Assembly (NCBI RefSeq): GCF_000189635.1
Contig: NW_002476245.1
Coordinates: forward strand, 48,296-112,295
Direction of reading: 5' to 3'
Length of the DNA: 64,000 nucleotides
Source: Tetrahymena thermophila SB210
Taxonomy: Eukaryota > Ciliophora > Oligohymenophorea > Hymenostomatida > Tetrahymenidae
Below the pieces are notes generated by a model. That model ran no database searches. It had not been told where the DNA came from and worked only from the letters and a program-made list of their open reading frames with translations. The position numbers and the translations under genes were made by a program. Within the stretch, counting starts at the first letter, position 1; each line of letters opens with the position of its first letter. Below, piece by piece: positions 38,139 to 56,094 of the stretch.

Positions 38139-40922
38139 TCAAGCTATTTCCAAAGTAGGATACCAATTTAGTTCAGCATTTTTAAATACAGCTTTTTAGT
38201 TTTCTAGTTTTCCTAACTTCATTTTAATTTTTAAGGCAGTCATGCTGCTAATAACACAGATCTATAATTTTTAAATTAACAATTATTTTTTAAAAAATTA
38301 AATTAATTTTTTTACTCTAACAAGCTTTTGTGCTTCGTTTCTCATTTTTAATGTTATTGATTCGTCATCTTAAGGTATTTTTTAGAAAAGTTGTTAGGAT
38401 TGAGTGAACATCTCTTTTATTTCGTTGAGACCATTCGAAAGTTCTTCAGTCTAATATTTAAAAAAACAAATATTTTAGGAGAACTAAAGAGAATTATTAA
38501 TAGCTTACATTTTTAATGTCTGAGCAGATTTCAGAAACTTTCTACTAAAATTATTCATAAGTAGAAAACTTCAAATAATATACATTCTCAAAAATCTTGA
38601 ATCTATTGATAAATCTATTTCTTTTAGTTTCTTAATCATTAAATTCTTAAGTCAAATTAAGCTGTTCCATAATGTAACAAAGACGGGCACTTGCCTTACA
38701 ATATCCTTGCATAGCTTTATAGAAAATGAATTGATTGAAGATTCTTTTTTAGAAAGGCTTGAGTTTCTTTTTCATCAAATCAATGTTTTATTTGTTAAAG
38801 AAAGCTTTAGATTAAAATGAAAATTACATTCAGTTTGTCTAAATAAATAAATAAATTACCTTATAAGAGCTATTTATCAACTTTTAAAATGTAGGAAGAA
38901 GCGTTTATTTCCAAGATGTTGTAAATAAATTCAAGTGCAAAAAATATTTATGAATAATCAGATTAATCGTAAAGATCTAATTAAAAGCCTAGATGGAGTT
39001 AGTTAGCCATTAACTTGCAAGCTAAACTGTAACACCAACTTGTGGCTGCTTGTTGCTCATCTTTTTTTGTTAGATTCTCCTTTTCATATTTATCCTGTAT
39101 TTATATATTTTTTTATTGTTAAACTATCTTAAAAATTTTAAATTTACACTAGAGCTTATCAAAATGCTTAGATCTTAATATAACTTAGAGAAGTCTCTGT
39201 ATTGACGGTAAGGATTTCTCAAATATTTAGCTATGTATTCCTAAATGACTATAGCACATTGGATTCCATATTCTTTGTATCCAGGTGTTGTGAAGTGTGA
39301 GTCTTTTAAACCAAAATCTCTAAAAATACTCTTAATATTAAAAAATAATTTTTTATTTATAGGATATAATAAATTTTATTTATAATACTTTAACCATTTC
39401 TGAAAGTTCACATTAAGAAAAGTATTTTCCTTATGTGTAGAAAATATTTACATCCAAATAGCCCTTAGCTAGAATATTTTTAGGGAATGAATTAAATTCT
39501 TTAATTCTTTCAATAATCTAGTTGAAATCCCTTTCTTTACTTAATGAAAGAATATATTCAAGTTAGTTATAGAAGTTTTCAGCCATCTAAAAGCCTTCTT
39601 CAATAGTAACTTCAATATTAGGACGAGGAGATATTAAGCAATTTAATGTTTTGTTTATATCCTTTTAGAAGTAAGCAGATAGGTTAATATTATTATTCTT
39701 AACAAAAAGATCATATGTTTGCTTAATCTCTTCAAGTCTCTTTTTGCAGCTATTAATCTACGATTAAATTTGCTATTCAATTTATGTGGTGAAATTTTAA
39801 TTGCTCATTAAGTGCATTAACCTCAAAAAAGCTTTTCTATACTTTAATCTAGCATCAATTGCATCGAATTCATTCATTTGAAGGTTTTTCTTTTTTCTCA
39901 CTTAAAAAAGTTATTGAACAATATTATAAACTGTTGTCGAATAAAATTTTACTATTTTCATTAGTTTTTTTGTCATCAAGTGATTTTTCAGCTTCTTGAA
40001 TAGCTTCAGTAAGAACTTGCTCATCTTTTTTTAATTAGAATAAGAGTAATTTTAGAATCTGTAAATAAAAGGAATACTTTCTGTTTTAGGGAATCCAAAT
40101 ATAGTAACTATATAGTCATCTTCTCTAAGGTAAGGTGAATAACGGAGAGTATCATAAATAACTGTACCACTTAAGAACATTCCTTAAATATAAGATTTTA
40201 TAATTTAGTTATCTTTATAAGTGGCTTCATCATAAAAGTAACTTTAATTACAAAAAAAAGATTTAAATTATATTTTATCAAAATATTTTATTTAGATTTC
40301 TAAGTAAAGTTTAAAAAATTATCAGATCTTATTTTAAAAAAGATATTGTTTGATTAAATTTTAGTTATTTACACAAATTTGTAAAGAGTTTATGAAAGGG
40401 AATATCCTTTTAACCACATGAATTCTTAAGCTAAAAGACTATCTAACATAGCAATCATCTAAATTAAAATTTAATAAATTAAATATAAGTTTATTTGCTT
40501 CATTAATGAATTACTTCATTGTTATTTAATTCATTTGCGGATTTTATTAACTTTTGAGATATTTGATCTTTAGGATGAACTATTTCCCTATAGCCTACTT
40601 TTAAATCCATTTTAGGATCACATAATTCTGAGGAAGACATAGAATCATGCAAGTTAAAAGATTCTGTATGCACCATTTCGCCTAAACTTAAACCTATAAG
40701 TAATTATAACATTTTATTAAGTAAAACATATTAGTTAGATCATTATTATTTTAATCATCTAATATTAATATAGTAAATTATTCGATTTCTTCATATATTA
40801 TTTCTAATCTTTTTCTTTTTTATGAATATAACTATTTATTTACCGTCACATACTTCATGAAAGAGTTGAGTAACGTCTTTGAAGTTCAAATAACTTTGAA
40901 ATTCTTATTCTAAATTTTCCAT
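38139..40922 (-). CDS. NAA35: N-alpha-acetyltransferase auxiliary subunit NAA35 (Mak10)
   Basis: Eleven exons give 687 residues: 40922-40844, 40693-40515, 40458-40373, 40241-40078, 40024-39953, 39900-39389, 39330-39148, 39094-38860, 38804-38509, 38450-38316 and 38261-38139. All ten introns keep phase. The N-terminal family block is distinctive: LSLGEMVHTESFNLHDSMSS, then ELCDPKMDLKVGYR, then MLDSLLAQEFMWLKGYSLSQT, which equals the MDPKMD and WLxGxSLAQT motifs of Mak10. The C-terminus (MTALKIKMKLGKLEN) also fits. NAA35 anchors NatC to the ribosome and holds the catalytic NAA30 and NAA38 subunits; NatC acetylates N-terminal Met followed by a bulky hydrophobic residue. Length is close to the human protein of about 725 residues. 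No catalytic NAT gene is nearby. Confidence 0.92.
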
Positions 40923-42479
40923 TTTTAAAAATATATTTTTGCTTCTAGAAGTATAAATAATCTTTAATTGATTGATACGCTAATTAGTAAATATTAAAAT
41001 ATCTTTTAATTAATATTTATTTGTATTTTTTAGTATTTAAAAATCATATCTTTCTCATGTTTTATTAATTAAGTGCTATCTGAATTAAATAAACTAAGGA
41101 ATGAAATGAAATAACATACATATATTTTCTTCTTTAATTTAATAATGTTTTTTGTTTAAGAAATTAAAATTTTTTATTATGCCTTTCTTAAAAATTAAAA
41201 TAAATTTCTTATTTTGAAATATTTAAACAATAATATTTATTAATTCTTAGTGAAGTTTTTTTAAATAAATCTGTAAATATTTTAGTTAAATACATTTCTT
41301 TTTTTATTACTTTTAAATTTAAATTCTTACTCTTACTTCAATTGTAATAAAAAGTATATACTTAAAAATAATTTATTTTAATCAAGTTTTTTATTTATAA
41401 TATGTTAACTTTTACTTAATAAGTGTGGTATAATTTAGATCAATATTTTATTTAATTTATTTAAAGACGATGGGGATATGAGTAAAATTTTTAATCTAAA
41501 TTCTTGTATTAAAGAACACTCTCTTGTAAATTTAATGTTAATAAAGCTAATTCTTTTTATTTCTTTTGTTGATAAGTCTAAGTTTAAGTCAAATGATGAT
41601 TATAGTTACTTCGATTTATTTTCCTCAATATGATTTCAAAATTAATTGAGAACTTACCATAAAAGGTATACTTTTTGTTAATGGGTTTTTATTTTATTTC
41701 ATATTAATTATTCATTATTATACAAAAGAATTAGACATAACTGGTGAGGTTTTTTTTAGAATTATGTTAAAAGCCAATATTAATTTTAATAAATTTAAAA
41801 TTTTTAGAATTCTAGCAATAGCCAGTGAGTTTAATTGATAAATTAAAAAAATATTATTACTTTTTTAGAGAAATTTCATCATAAAAGCTTACTATGATTT
41901 GTATGTTGATATAATATATATACACTTAATTAATATAAAAAGTTTTTGATAGGTAAAAATTTAGGCAATAAAAGTCCAATATGCAAAAATTTAAAATTAA
42001 GAAAAGTAGTTTTTAATAGCAAAAATAAAATGTATCAAAATTGAAAATATTTTAATAGTTAAAATAACTATCAGAAAAATTTCTGAAATAAAATTTTTTG
42101 ATATTTAAACAAAAATAAAAAATAATTTTAAAGTGTAAGTTGATAAAACAATTAGATGCATTAGAAATTTTACTGATTCCTAAAAAGTAAAGTTTATTTG
42201 ATTATTTTTAATATAATCTTCTCTTCATAAAAACATATTTCTAAATTACATTAATTTGAACAATAATCTAATAGAATTAATTATTTTAAATACACTTTCT
42301 AACTTATAATATAACCCAAAAAATAGCATTAGATTGCAAAAAAATAATCTATTTATTTAGGGCTTCGCTAATTATTTAAACTAATATTATTGTTCTATCA
42401 TCTTTGTAGAACATCATATAGATTTATAGAATAGTTTATATCATAATTAAACTTTGAATCAAAAATAATCTGACTGAAA
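40923..42479. other. AT-rich intergenic region
   Basis: Promoter side of both NAA35 (-) and the LRR gene (+). Plus-strand frames around 41478-41632 and from 41629 onward are open for long distances but are made of Lys, Ile, Leu, Phe and Asn codons as chance gives with only one stop codon. I do not call a gene. Confidence 0.45.
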
Positions 42480-45400
42480 ATGCACAGCTCATAAACATCA
42501 GTTAGTAGTATTAACTTACCAAAAATTTAATAAAGTTAATCTGCACTGAATTCACCTGCAGAAAGAATTAATTTTATGATTTCAGGAAACTAATCTGTTA
42601 GAAGTCAAGAGAGTACAGTTGCTAATAGTATGCTTCACCATGATTTTAGTTAAATGAGAAGCTATAGCTGTGTCAAAAAAGACAAATGGGATAACAAATT
42701 TAAGTTATTAGAAGTAAGGAGAGAGTTAAGGTATACTAGTAATTCAGCTAAAAGCACTAAGCATTTGATGCAAAGTATAAGCCCTTAGCTCTCATCAAAG
42801 AGTGCGTTCAAGTAGCAAATTTCTCTATGGGGCAAAGAATCATCTGCTTTCAAATAATCAGTTTTTTTTAACGATAAAGAAATGGAAAAGCACTTAGCAT
42901 AAGAAATCGAAAAATTAGAAGATGAGTAACATGAATAAGGAATATGGAAAAAAATAGATGAATCATTTGAAAATCCAGCAGAAGATAACAACTAAAAGGT
43001 GATCATTGGAGATGAAGCTGCAGATAATTACTACAAGCATTACAAAAAGTTAGATAAAGTGTAATAATAAAATAAATTCTTCGAAATTTAAGGTAAAATT
43101 TATCATGATAGTAGATTAGTTAAAATTCATCTCAATTTACTCTAATTATTTTGCAACAAATATTGCATTAATTATATGATTGTAATACAGAAAAATTAAA
43201 ATTCCAATAAATTCTTCCTCTATAATAAATATTTAAAAAAACCAACCAAATTTGAGCCATTCTTTGAATATCTCCTTTTAAAATTATTAATACAATAAAA
43301 TCATCAAAATATTAAAACTAATTTTACTTCAATTTTATTTTTATCAAATATTTTTCTATAATTCACTCAGCTTTTACAATTAATTCAAAAAAATATTATT
43401 AACTTATTTATTTTTTAAATTAGACTCTACATTCACTAGTATTTTGACCGCATCATAAAAAAAAATGGTTACTCCTTGTAAGATAGGACTAATTAAACCA
43501 AAAGGAAGCGAAGAAGATTTAGTTATAAAGTAAAATTAAATTTTTATTTGAGTATATTTTACATATTTAATAAATTATTTCCCAATAGAAATATGAAATA
43601 TGGAGATTCTTATGCAGAAGTATTAAGTGAAGGTATGAGAAGAGTTCCCCATATTTAAAATTTTTATATGAGTGGAAATAGGATAACTAATAAAGGTGCT
43701 GACGATTTACTTAAAACAATTTCTAAGAAGGCTCGAGTACTGGAGCTAGCTGAAAATCAGATTGGTAGGATTGGATGTGAGCATATTTCAAGAGCATTAT
43801 ATGATAGAGATTCAAAGTATTAAATAATTTTAGAGGTTATTTGTTAATAATATATTTTATTCTATAAAGAATAGAGATTTTGAATTTAGAAGGAAATAAA
43901 TTAGGAGATGCAGCAGTTTCTCTAATATTAAACTCTTTAGGCAACAATAAAACATTAATAATTTTGAATCTATCTAAAAATTACCTTACTGATAAAAGTG
44001 CTGAAAAACTAGGATCTCTTTTAGATACTGATTATTATCTAAAAGAACTATATTTACATTGGAATCAGATTAAAGCTCCTGGAGGAGCTTTTATTTTTAC
44101 ATCATTAACAGATAATGAAAGTCTAAAAGTATTAGATATGAGCTGTAACTCAATGGGTTCTGGAGGTTAGTGTGTAGATGAGGTGTGTAACTTTTTAATT
44201 AAAAATGTTGAAATGCGTCACTTAGATATTTCTAATAACTATTTCAATGTGGAGAGCTCCTTAAAAATATCTGAAGCATTAGTTAAAAATAAAACTATTT
44301 ATGGTTTTCATTATTCTGGGAATGCTGGATATATTGATTCAAGAGGTTTCTTAGTAGTAAATGAAAGTTAAGAATAAAATTTGACTGGTATTCACGTTAA
44401 AAAAAGAATTAATGGTAAATTATATTCATTTTAACTCTTATATTTTAAATTAAAAATAATCTTTTTAGGAAATAAGGCTCTGGGCTAATTCATTTTAAGA
44501 AATAACAGAGATATTGATCTCTAAGACTGTTGCTGGATATGTGAAGGCTGGAATGAGCAAACCATTACTTGGGAATAAGGTATTTTTTTATGATAAAAGG
44601 TTATTATTATTAATACTAAAATAATAAATAGATAAATCTGGCGAAGGAGTACCTGATCCCCTCTTCATTCATTTTAACTTTGAAAACTATAGGTCTAATT
44701 ATACTGGTAAGCCAACAAGTAGTACTATTGAATATAAGAGAATGTATCCACCTGGGCATTTATTCTATTTCTATACTTTAGATGAAACTGTATGTATCGA
44801 TAAATAAGACCCTTAAAAGTTAGCTTTGAATCCAGAAGGTAAATAAGTAACTAGTATCATGTAATATGATGGAAAACTAGTAGATGCCGATCTAGAATAA
44901 CTTAACAAAATTGATATCAAAAAAAATGAAAATGTCTTAGATGAAAATTATAATCCCACTATTTCTATCCTGCCAAGAACTCCTGACCCTACCTATATTC
45001 CTGCTAAAACAAAAAAGAAAAGAGTAAAATGGACCTTCCCTATATCTTTGTTTGCAAAATGGCGTCCTGATGACGATGAAATTATTAAAAAATGTTTCGA
45101 ATATGATTGGTATAGAATATATTATTATAATAATACTTTTAATTTATTATCCTAATTAAAAAATAGGGACAATTGTAAAATTCAACAGAAAGTAAAGAAA
45201 TAAGAAGATCAGGATTAATTGAAGGAATTTCTCAGATCAAAATATAAGCACATTAAAGAAACTTATAAGCATTTTGCAAGTTTAGCTCCTATTTAAGATA
45301 TTTGGTGCATTCAAAATGGACCCTGGTTGGAACTTATTTCTATAATCAACATTTTAGACTAAAAAGTAAAAGATGCAGATATTAATCTTAAATGGACAGC

Positions 45401-46286
45401 TACGATATCTGGTGGAGATAAATCTAACTTTAGAAACCCAGAAAGAGGTATTTTTACATTTAATTTTTTAAAAAATTTATGATTTTATTCATTTTTGTTC
45501 ATAGGTATAAATAGACACTAGCTGATGGAAGCATTAGTCAGAATTGCAGAAGAAAAATACATATTGAAATATGGTAAAGTTAATACATTCTACGAAGCTA
45601 CAAAATTGCTATGGGATGAACACTTAGAGTCTGTATTCGTTGAAAAATATAATCAACATAAATGGAGGGTAGAGTAGTATTGGATAGAAGATATAGACCT
45701 TTGCTTAAAGAATTATAAGAAAATAATAGACCACATTTACAAAAAGTTTGCAAAATTAAAAGTTAAACCTGGACAACCTCCTTTTATGTGTAAATAGGTT
45801 TAAAATAAAAAAAAACTGATTAAATTTAAAATAAATAGGTCTCGAAGAATTAAATAAAATTGTCACAGTTGCTGGATTACTTGAAGACGAGCATTTTGGC
45901 TCTTCAGTAGCTAACATGGCATTTAATTTTTCCATGATGACCTAAATAGATGAGTTATAAAGTGATAGAATTTTCTAAATGAGTCAAGTTGAATTTTATG
46001 AAGCCCTTACCAGGATAGCATAAGAAGCTTGCTTAACAGTAGGCCCAGGAATATATCCAGTAAGATACGTTTTAATCAATAGTTATATCAACTCTTAAAA
46101 TAAAAATAGGCTGATTATGAATGGACATGGGAGAAGAGACAGCAGTAATCGCTAGCCTATAAACTTGAAGGTTTAATATTAAGGCTTCTTGATACTGTGT
46201 GCGACTCCTCGTTTAAGGCATAGTATCCAAAAATAGAAAAGAGTTTCTTTGTTAAAGTTGATGACAGCGATGAATACGAAGACTGA
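42480..46286 (+). CDS. Leucine-rich-repeat protein with C-terminal helical domain
   Basis: Ten exons give 1014 residues: 42480-43092, 43424-43529, 43589-43816, 43870-44414, 44469-44579, 44632-45109, 45167-45447, 45505-45789, 45839-46059 and 46110-46286. The start ATG follows an in-frame TGA two codons upstream. Residues about 240-440 are ribonuclease-inhibitor-type LRRs, for example EILNLEGNKLGDAAV, LIILNLSKNYLTDKS, LKELYLHWNQIKAPG and MRHLDISNNYFN. Next comes a conserved Cys/Trp block (CCWICEGWNEQTITW) and an acidic, aromatic domain ending near YPPGHLFYFYTLDE. The last 400 residues are helical with many Glu and Lys. LRR proteins of this build are common in ciliates and some sit in axonemes, but no function is proven. 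The first 200 residues are Ser/Gln-rich. Confidence 0.88.
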
Positions 46287-49200
46287 TTAATAGGTGTCAA
46301 AAATAAATAAATAAATTTAAATCTTAAATAAAATATCCCTAAAAATAAAAAATTAGATTTTTTCAAAAATGAATTGATAAATCAATAATACCTTAAGAAT
46401 TTTTAGTATACTTAAATATATATACATATATTTATTGCTTATTTGATGCTAATAACTAATAATATTGCGTCATCCTTTGTTTCGTTGAGTGCACATTTAA
46501 TTTATCGATTTTTATTAAAATTTTTTATTCATAATTAAATAATCATCACAAATACATCAATACGTATTGTGCAAATTTATTAAAAGCTAATGTAATCAAA
46601 CTTAGTGTGTAAATTAAATTCAGTATATCTAAAAATAACCTTACGTTAAGATATTACATACTTTAAGTATCAAAAACAAATAGAGACATTGTTACTTCCA
46701 TTTACAAATTGATAATAAGAATTCCAAAAAAATTTGGAATTTTAAGTTGTTTACAAAAATTAGAATAACTTAACTTTAATATCAGTATAGTTTTTATCAA
46801 TATCTACAATATATTTTGAATATTATTTTATGGAGTGTTGGTTGTGATTTATTTAGACTTGGAAAAATATTTATTTTTACACTTCTATTTTTACTTTTTT
46901 TGATATTTGTTCAGTTTACATTAGAAAAATAAGTATCGATCGATTTACGTCTGAGCAAATAAATGAGTGAAAACACTATATATTTTTACAATTTATCAAT
47001 TAATTTATTTTTAACAGGTTTCAGAGTAAATTTCGAATTACTTATCTCTTTGGTTGGGAAGAGGATAGACACATTTTTCTAAGAATTAATTTTGCAAAAT
47101 AAAATCACAGTTTATATTACAAAAATCAGTGTAATTAAGCTAAAGATACAAAAGACCAATAACGATTTGTAAATTAAATTTCTTGATCTGGTAATAAAAT
47201 TTTTATTAATTTACTTCTCTCAGTATAACATACATAATCAACATTTATTTTACCATAAACTAAGTTAATTAGTACCTTATCAAAATTATATGAATAATAT
47301 AATTAAATTTTATTCAAATGATTATTTTTTACATTTCAAAAATCAATTATCTATTTATTATTTATTGATTGCAAAATTTTACCTAATAAAAAATTAGCTT
47401 TAGATTTCGAGGATATTTTTCTTTAACAAATACAAATATTGTTTGATTTATTTAAGAAATAAAGAATATCATAGAATCCATAAATTTTGCTTTTACATCT
47501 AAATCTTCTTTTGCTCTATTAAATAAAATCGAAAACTTTGTCAAACCCAATTCGAATCATATTTGGTTTAGTTTTGACACTTTATAATTTATTATTATTA
47601 ATTTAATTGATTTACAATAGTTTAATATTTTATTCTTTTTTATTATATTATGGTTAAAGATACTTTGTTTACTTTTAATGACAGATAGATATTTTTAAAC
47701 CATTTGCTTGCTGGTTATTAGGATTGATGATAAATGTTTAGAACAAATTTTATTTTTTTATTTTTTATAGAACGCACAAAATTAACTTACGTGTTATTTT
47801 TTGATGTAAATTAAAATAAGCCTTATATTATCATTTAAGAATTGCATGGTTATTGGAAAAATCGCTTAGCTTTATTCTTATTAATCTTAGAGAAATATGA
47901 GTATTTTGAAGTTTAAGAGTTATTAAATATCTTTCCAAAAATTAAAATCCTAAAAATGCCTTTTATTATTATTCAATCAATCGTAACAAAATGTTTGTAT
48001 TTTATTTAGAAGAAGAATGTCAACTTAATTAAAATTCTGCAATTGATTTTTTTTTCGCTTTTGTAATAATTTAGCGCGATATCATTTAATATCAAAGGTG
48101 AGTGATAAAAGTGGAATTCTTTCAATTAAAAACAATATTTAATTTAAATGCGCTGATCTATCCATCTCTAATTAACTTTTATTTTACTTCTATTTTTACA
48201 TTATCCTAAATAAAAATAAGCTAACAAGAGCACAAACAAAGTTATATTTTGTACAATATTTTACTTTTTTACACATTTTCTTTGATTGAAATAACCATTT
48301 CAAATAAGAATAAATCGAGGAAATTAACTCTCAATAATTTTTGCGCCTAAAAAAATAGAAGATTATATATTGGAAAATTAGCTTAGAATTAATTTGGCAG
48401 TAATAGATGATTTTTCTCTTTACATTGTGCATAAAAAATTAATTAAATGTAAAAATCATCACAGATCTCAAAAAGAACTTAAAAAAATTGATTACTTTTT
48501 AATTATCAATAGAAAGATTATAATTATTCTGAGTTATATTTTTATTTATAAGCTAATGGAAGGGAGATAAAAATTTTAAATCGAACTTTCTTTTAAAACA
48601 GCAAAATTATATAAGGAGTTTTTTTGTTTTTTTTTAATTATTCCTTCTATCTTTCATTGGATTTCATTAAATAAAAAAATTTAAAAATAGTACAGCGATC
48701 CTGTTATTGAAGCAAATAATATATGTAAAATTTAGTTGCAAGATAGTATCAGAATTAATCAGCTAGATAATATAATTTTTACAAGCAAAATCACTACGAA
48801 GTTAAATAAAATAAGTAAAAATTGATGAGACAACAAATTTTTAGACAAAGTAGCTTCAAATAACTCTTTTTATAAACCTACTTATACTGAATAATTAATT
48901 AATATATTTTTTCTATAGTTACGAGTAATTCAGTTTTCAGATAAATATGAATATCTTTTATTTAAATATATTTTTATTTTGCCTTAAATTGAGTAATTTG
49001 TTTCAGTAGTGGTTTAGACTATTTTATGAAAGCATTATTTTAATCTCAAGGTAAAAATATAGATAAATATCTTCAAGGATATTTTTATTAGATAATATGC
49101 TAAGTTTAGTATAAAGCATTCTTAAATCTATTATCCTAAGCTTTAAGGCAAGCACATAAAGAGTTAACTCTTTATATAAAAAAAGAATTCAATTAGATTT

Positions 49201-49631
49201 ATTTGTTTTGGAAAATTAAAGCTTAAAAGCGTACTGCTTAAGGTGTTCTAATATTTACTAAATCGAACTTGTTTTGAAAGAGTGAGACTCTATATATCAA
49301 AAGAAAAAATTTTTTTACAACAAACAAATGATAAAAAAGTATATTTAATGATGAGTTTCCTTCACAGAAATTTACATTGTATATAGTTAGTATCTAAAAA
49401 ATTGAGATAAAAGCTAATAGGATTAACTGAAACCATATATCTTGTGATTTGTAGCATAAATGATTAAAAAAATATACATGCGCCTTTGGTTTGTTCGATA
49501 GAAATTTAGATTGAAAAATAAAGAAAATTTTGGGATTCAAAAAGAAAAAATTAATTAAAAATTTATAATAAATAAAATAAATAATAAATCTTTATTTAGT
49601 AATAATAAGTAAAAAAAGCGATTTACAAAAA
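46287..49631. other. 3.3-kb gene-poor gap
   Basis: The largest stretch without a recognised gene. It is AT-rich on both strands. A patch at about 47020-47200 is less biased (TTTCGAATTACTTATCTC and onward) and reads in two plus frames without strong similarity to anything. The last part should hold the SERCA promoter, but I cannot point to an element. No tRNA, repeat or telomere-like sequence was seen. Confidence 0.5.
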
Positions 49632-54142
<4,511 letters not shown>

Positions 54143-55224
54143 TTTAATTAATAAGTAAAACAAGTAGCATAATTTATCCAAATATTTTTTTCTGCAATCT
54201 GCTGCCTTGCTATTCTTATTAAATTCAGTTTTGTTTATTATGTGTAATCAACTAAATATATTCAAATTTAAAGTGAAAAAGGTTTAAGAAATTAGATCTT
54301 CAATTATATGTTTTTTAATGTAAATTGTAATCAATTTTAAAACAATCTAAAGAAACAATCTATCCCTTAAATTATTTATCTATTTTCTCAATAGATTTCT
54401 TTGAATTTGAAATATAAAAACAATTTTTTAAATTCTTATATTTAAAAAAATATTTAAGTTGAAATTAATATCTAAAATAATAATCAATTTGCTTATAAAA
54501 ATATCCTAAGCACTTTGAAATGGTTGCACTTGTATTATATAGAGAATATAAAATTTTTTTAAATAGATATTAGACTTTATACTTATAACTATTTTAATTT
54601 CTTGGTTGAAGAAAAAATAGTTCAAAAAAAACTATTTTTTAAAAAATCAGTTTTATTATTTTTATTTTGTTGAAGAATTCTTGTATTTAATAAAAATTAT
54701 GATCGATTTATTTTCTATCTAAGTTATTATAAAAAAATCTGAATTAAATAATATATCATTTCTTAAAACACACAAAAATAATTTAACTAAGGCATATATA
54801 ACTCGTATTTTATAAAGCAACTCACTTTTATCCAATAAAATATGTTTTAATTTTTAAAATAATGTAAAAAATAAAATCAATCTTAAACATATATGTATTT
54901 TTATGGTCTATTTGATTGTAGGGTTTCCAATTTATTAATTAAATAATAAAAAGGAATTACACATAAATATACTTAATTTTTGGTATTTCTGGTCTATTAT
55001 AGCATTAAAAGATGTAACCTCATTTTAAAATAGATAAATAAATTGGAAGAACATTCTATAAAGTATTTCTTGTCAATTAATATATTAAAAGATGTTACCT
55101 CATTTTAAAATAGATAATGATTTGGATGAACTTTCTATAAAATATTTGTCTGCTATTTAAATACTCAATAACTTACTTATAATTTAGTTTTATTTAAATT
55201 AAAAAAACTACTATTATTCAGAAT
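54143..55224. other. AT-rich intergenic region with a direct repeat
   Basis: SERCA 3' flank and methyltransferase promoter. The only structure found is the pair of direct repeats listed next. Confidence 0.55.
55004..55152. repeat. Tandem direct repeat, two copies of about 70 bp
   Basis: Copy 1 (about 55004-55073) and copy 2 (about 55084-55152) share blocks such as ATTAAAAGATGT, ACCTCATTTTAAAATAGATA and TTCTATAAA in the same order, 80 bp apart, with scattered differences. They end about 75 bp before the methyltransferase start codon, so they could be a duplicated promoter element. Confidence 0.85.
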
Positions 55225-56094
55225 ATGTAAAAAACTGATTTATTTGGTAGAGAAAATTAAGGGTAGAACTATGATAAATACCGCCCAAAATACCCTAGTA
55301 AATTTTTTGAGTTAATACTCCAAAATCTAAATAGTAAAGAAAATTACTTGGATGTAGGATGTGGTACCGGATAAATGCTTTTTAAGCTGAATTCTCATTT
55401 TAAATTTGCTGTAGGGACTGATATATCAGAAAAATAAGTATCTGTAGCTAATGAAAAAATTGCAAATAATTAAGAATACAGTAATGTTAAGGTAATATAA
55501 TGTGATGCAAATAATATAATATCTAGTCTTGAAAAAAATTCTTTACCTCTAAGCTATGATTTAGTTACTGTAGGATAAGCTCTTCATTGGTTTGAAGTTG
55601 AAAAATTTTTACATCTAACACAAAGTAAAATTTTAAAATAGAATTAGAATAGTAGATTTGCAACAGCTGCATATTACTGGGATGGATTCGATATAGATAT
55701 TAATGATGAGTTGCTGAGTGGAAAATAAATTCATGAGTCATACTATAACTAAATTAATGATTATTACGATTTCGATAGAGACAATTTATACACTAATTAT
55801 AAGTACTACCCATTTAACAAATACTTTGAATAGATATCTGAAGATAGTTTCGTTGAAAAAGATATTTTTTAATTAGATGATTTAGTTAGATATATGAAAA
55901 CTAGTAGTGCTTATAATACTTTAGTAGAAAAAAATTCTAACAATCCATCATTTGAAGATCCAACAATCAAAGCTTAAAACTAAATATTAGAAAAAATAAA
56001 TGCTTATAAAAAATAGCATAATCTCAGTGAAGACACTCCTTATAAGATTTTAAGAAGGACATACTATTTTTTAAAAGTATTTAGAAGGATTTGA
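55225..56094 (+). CDS. SAM-dependent methyltransferase, class I (type 11 / Crg1-like)
   Basis: One exon, 289 residues. Motif I is LDVGCGTGQ at residues 42-50, the loop that holds S-adenosylmethionine. GTDISEKQ follows as motif II with its acidic residue, and CDANNI and VTVGQALHWFE match motifs III-IV of the family that includes yeast Crg1 and Tmt1 (trans-aconitate methyltransferase). The opening LFGRENQGQNYDKYRPKYP is also typical of this group, which has a Tyr-x-x-Arg-Pro-x-Tyr-Pro segment before the fold. The substrate is probably a small molecule, but the sequence does not say which. The C-terminus (about 190-289) is basic and helical. No intron. Length is usual for the family. Confidence 0.9.

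Noticed and set aside
41478-42210. Long open plus-strand frames before the LRR gene
   Set aside because: With only TGA as stop, AT-rich DNA often stays open for over 150 codons. The reading is Lys/Ile/Leu/Phe/Gln-rich with no motif, and the LRR gene has its own clear start downstream.
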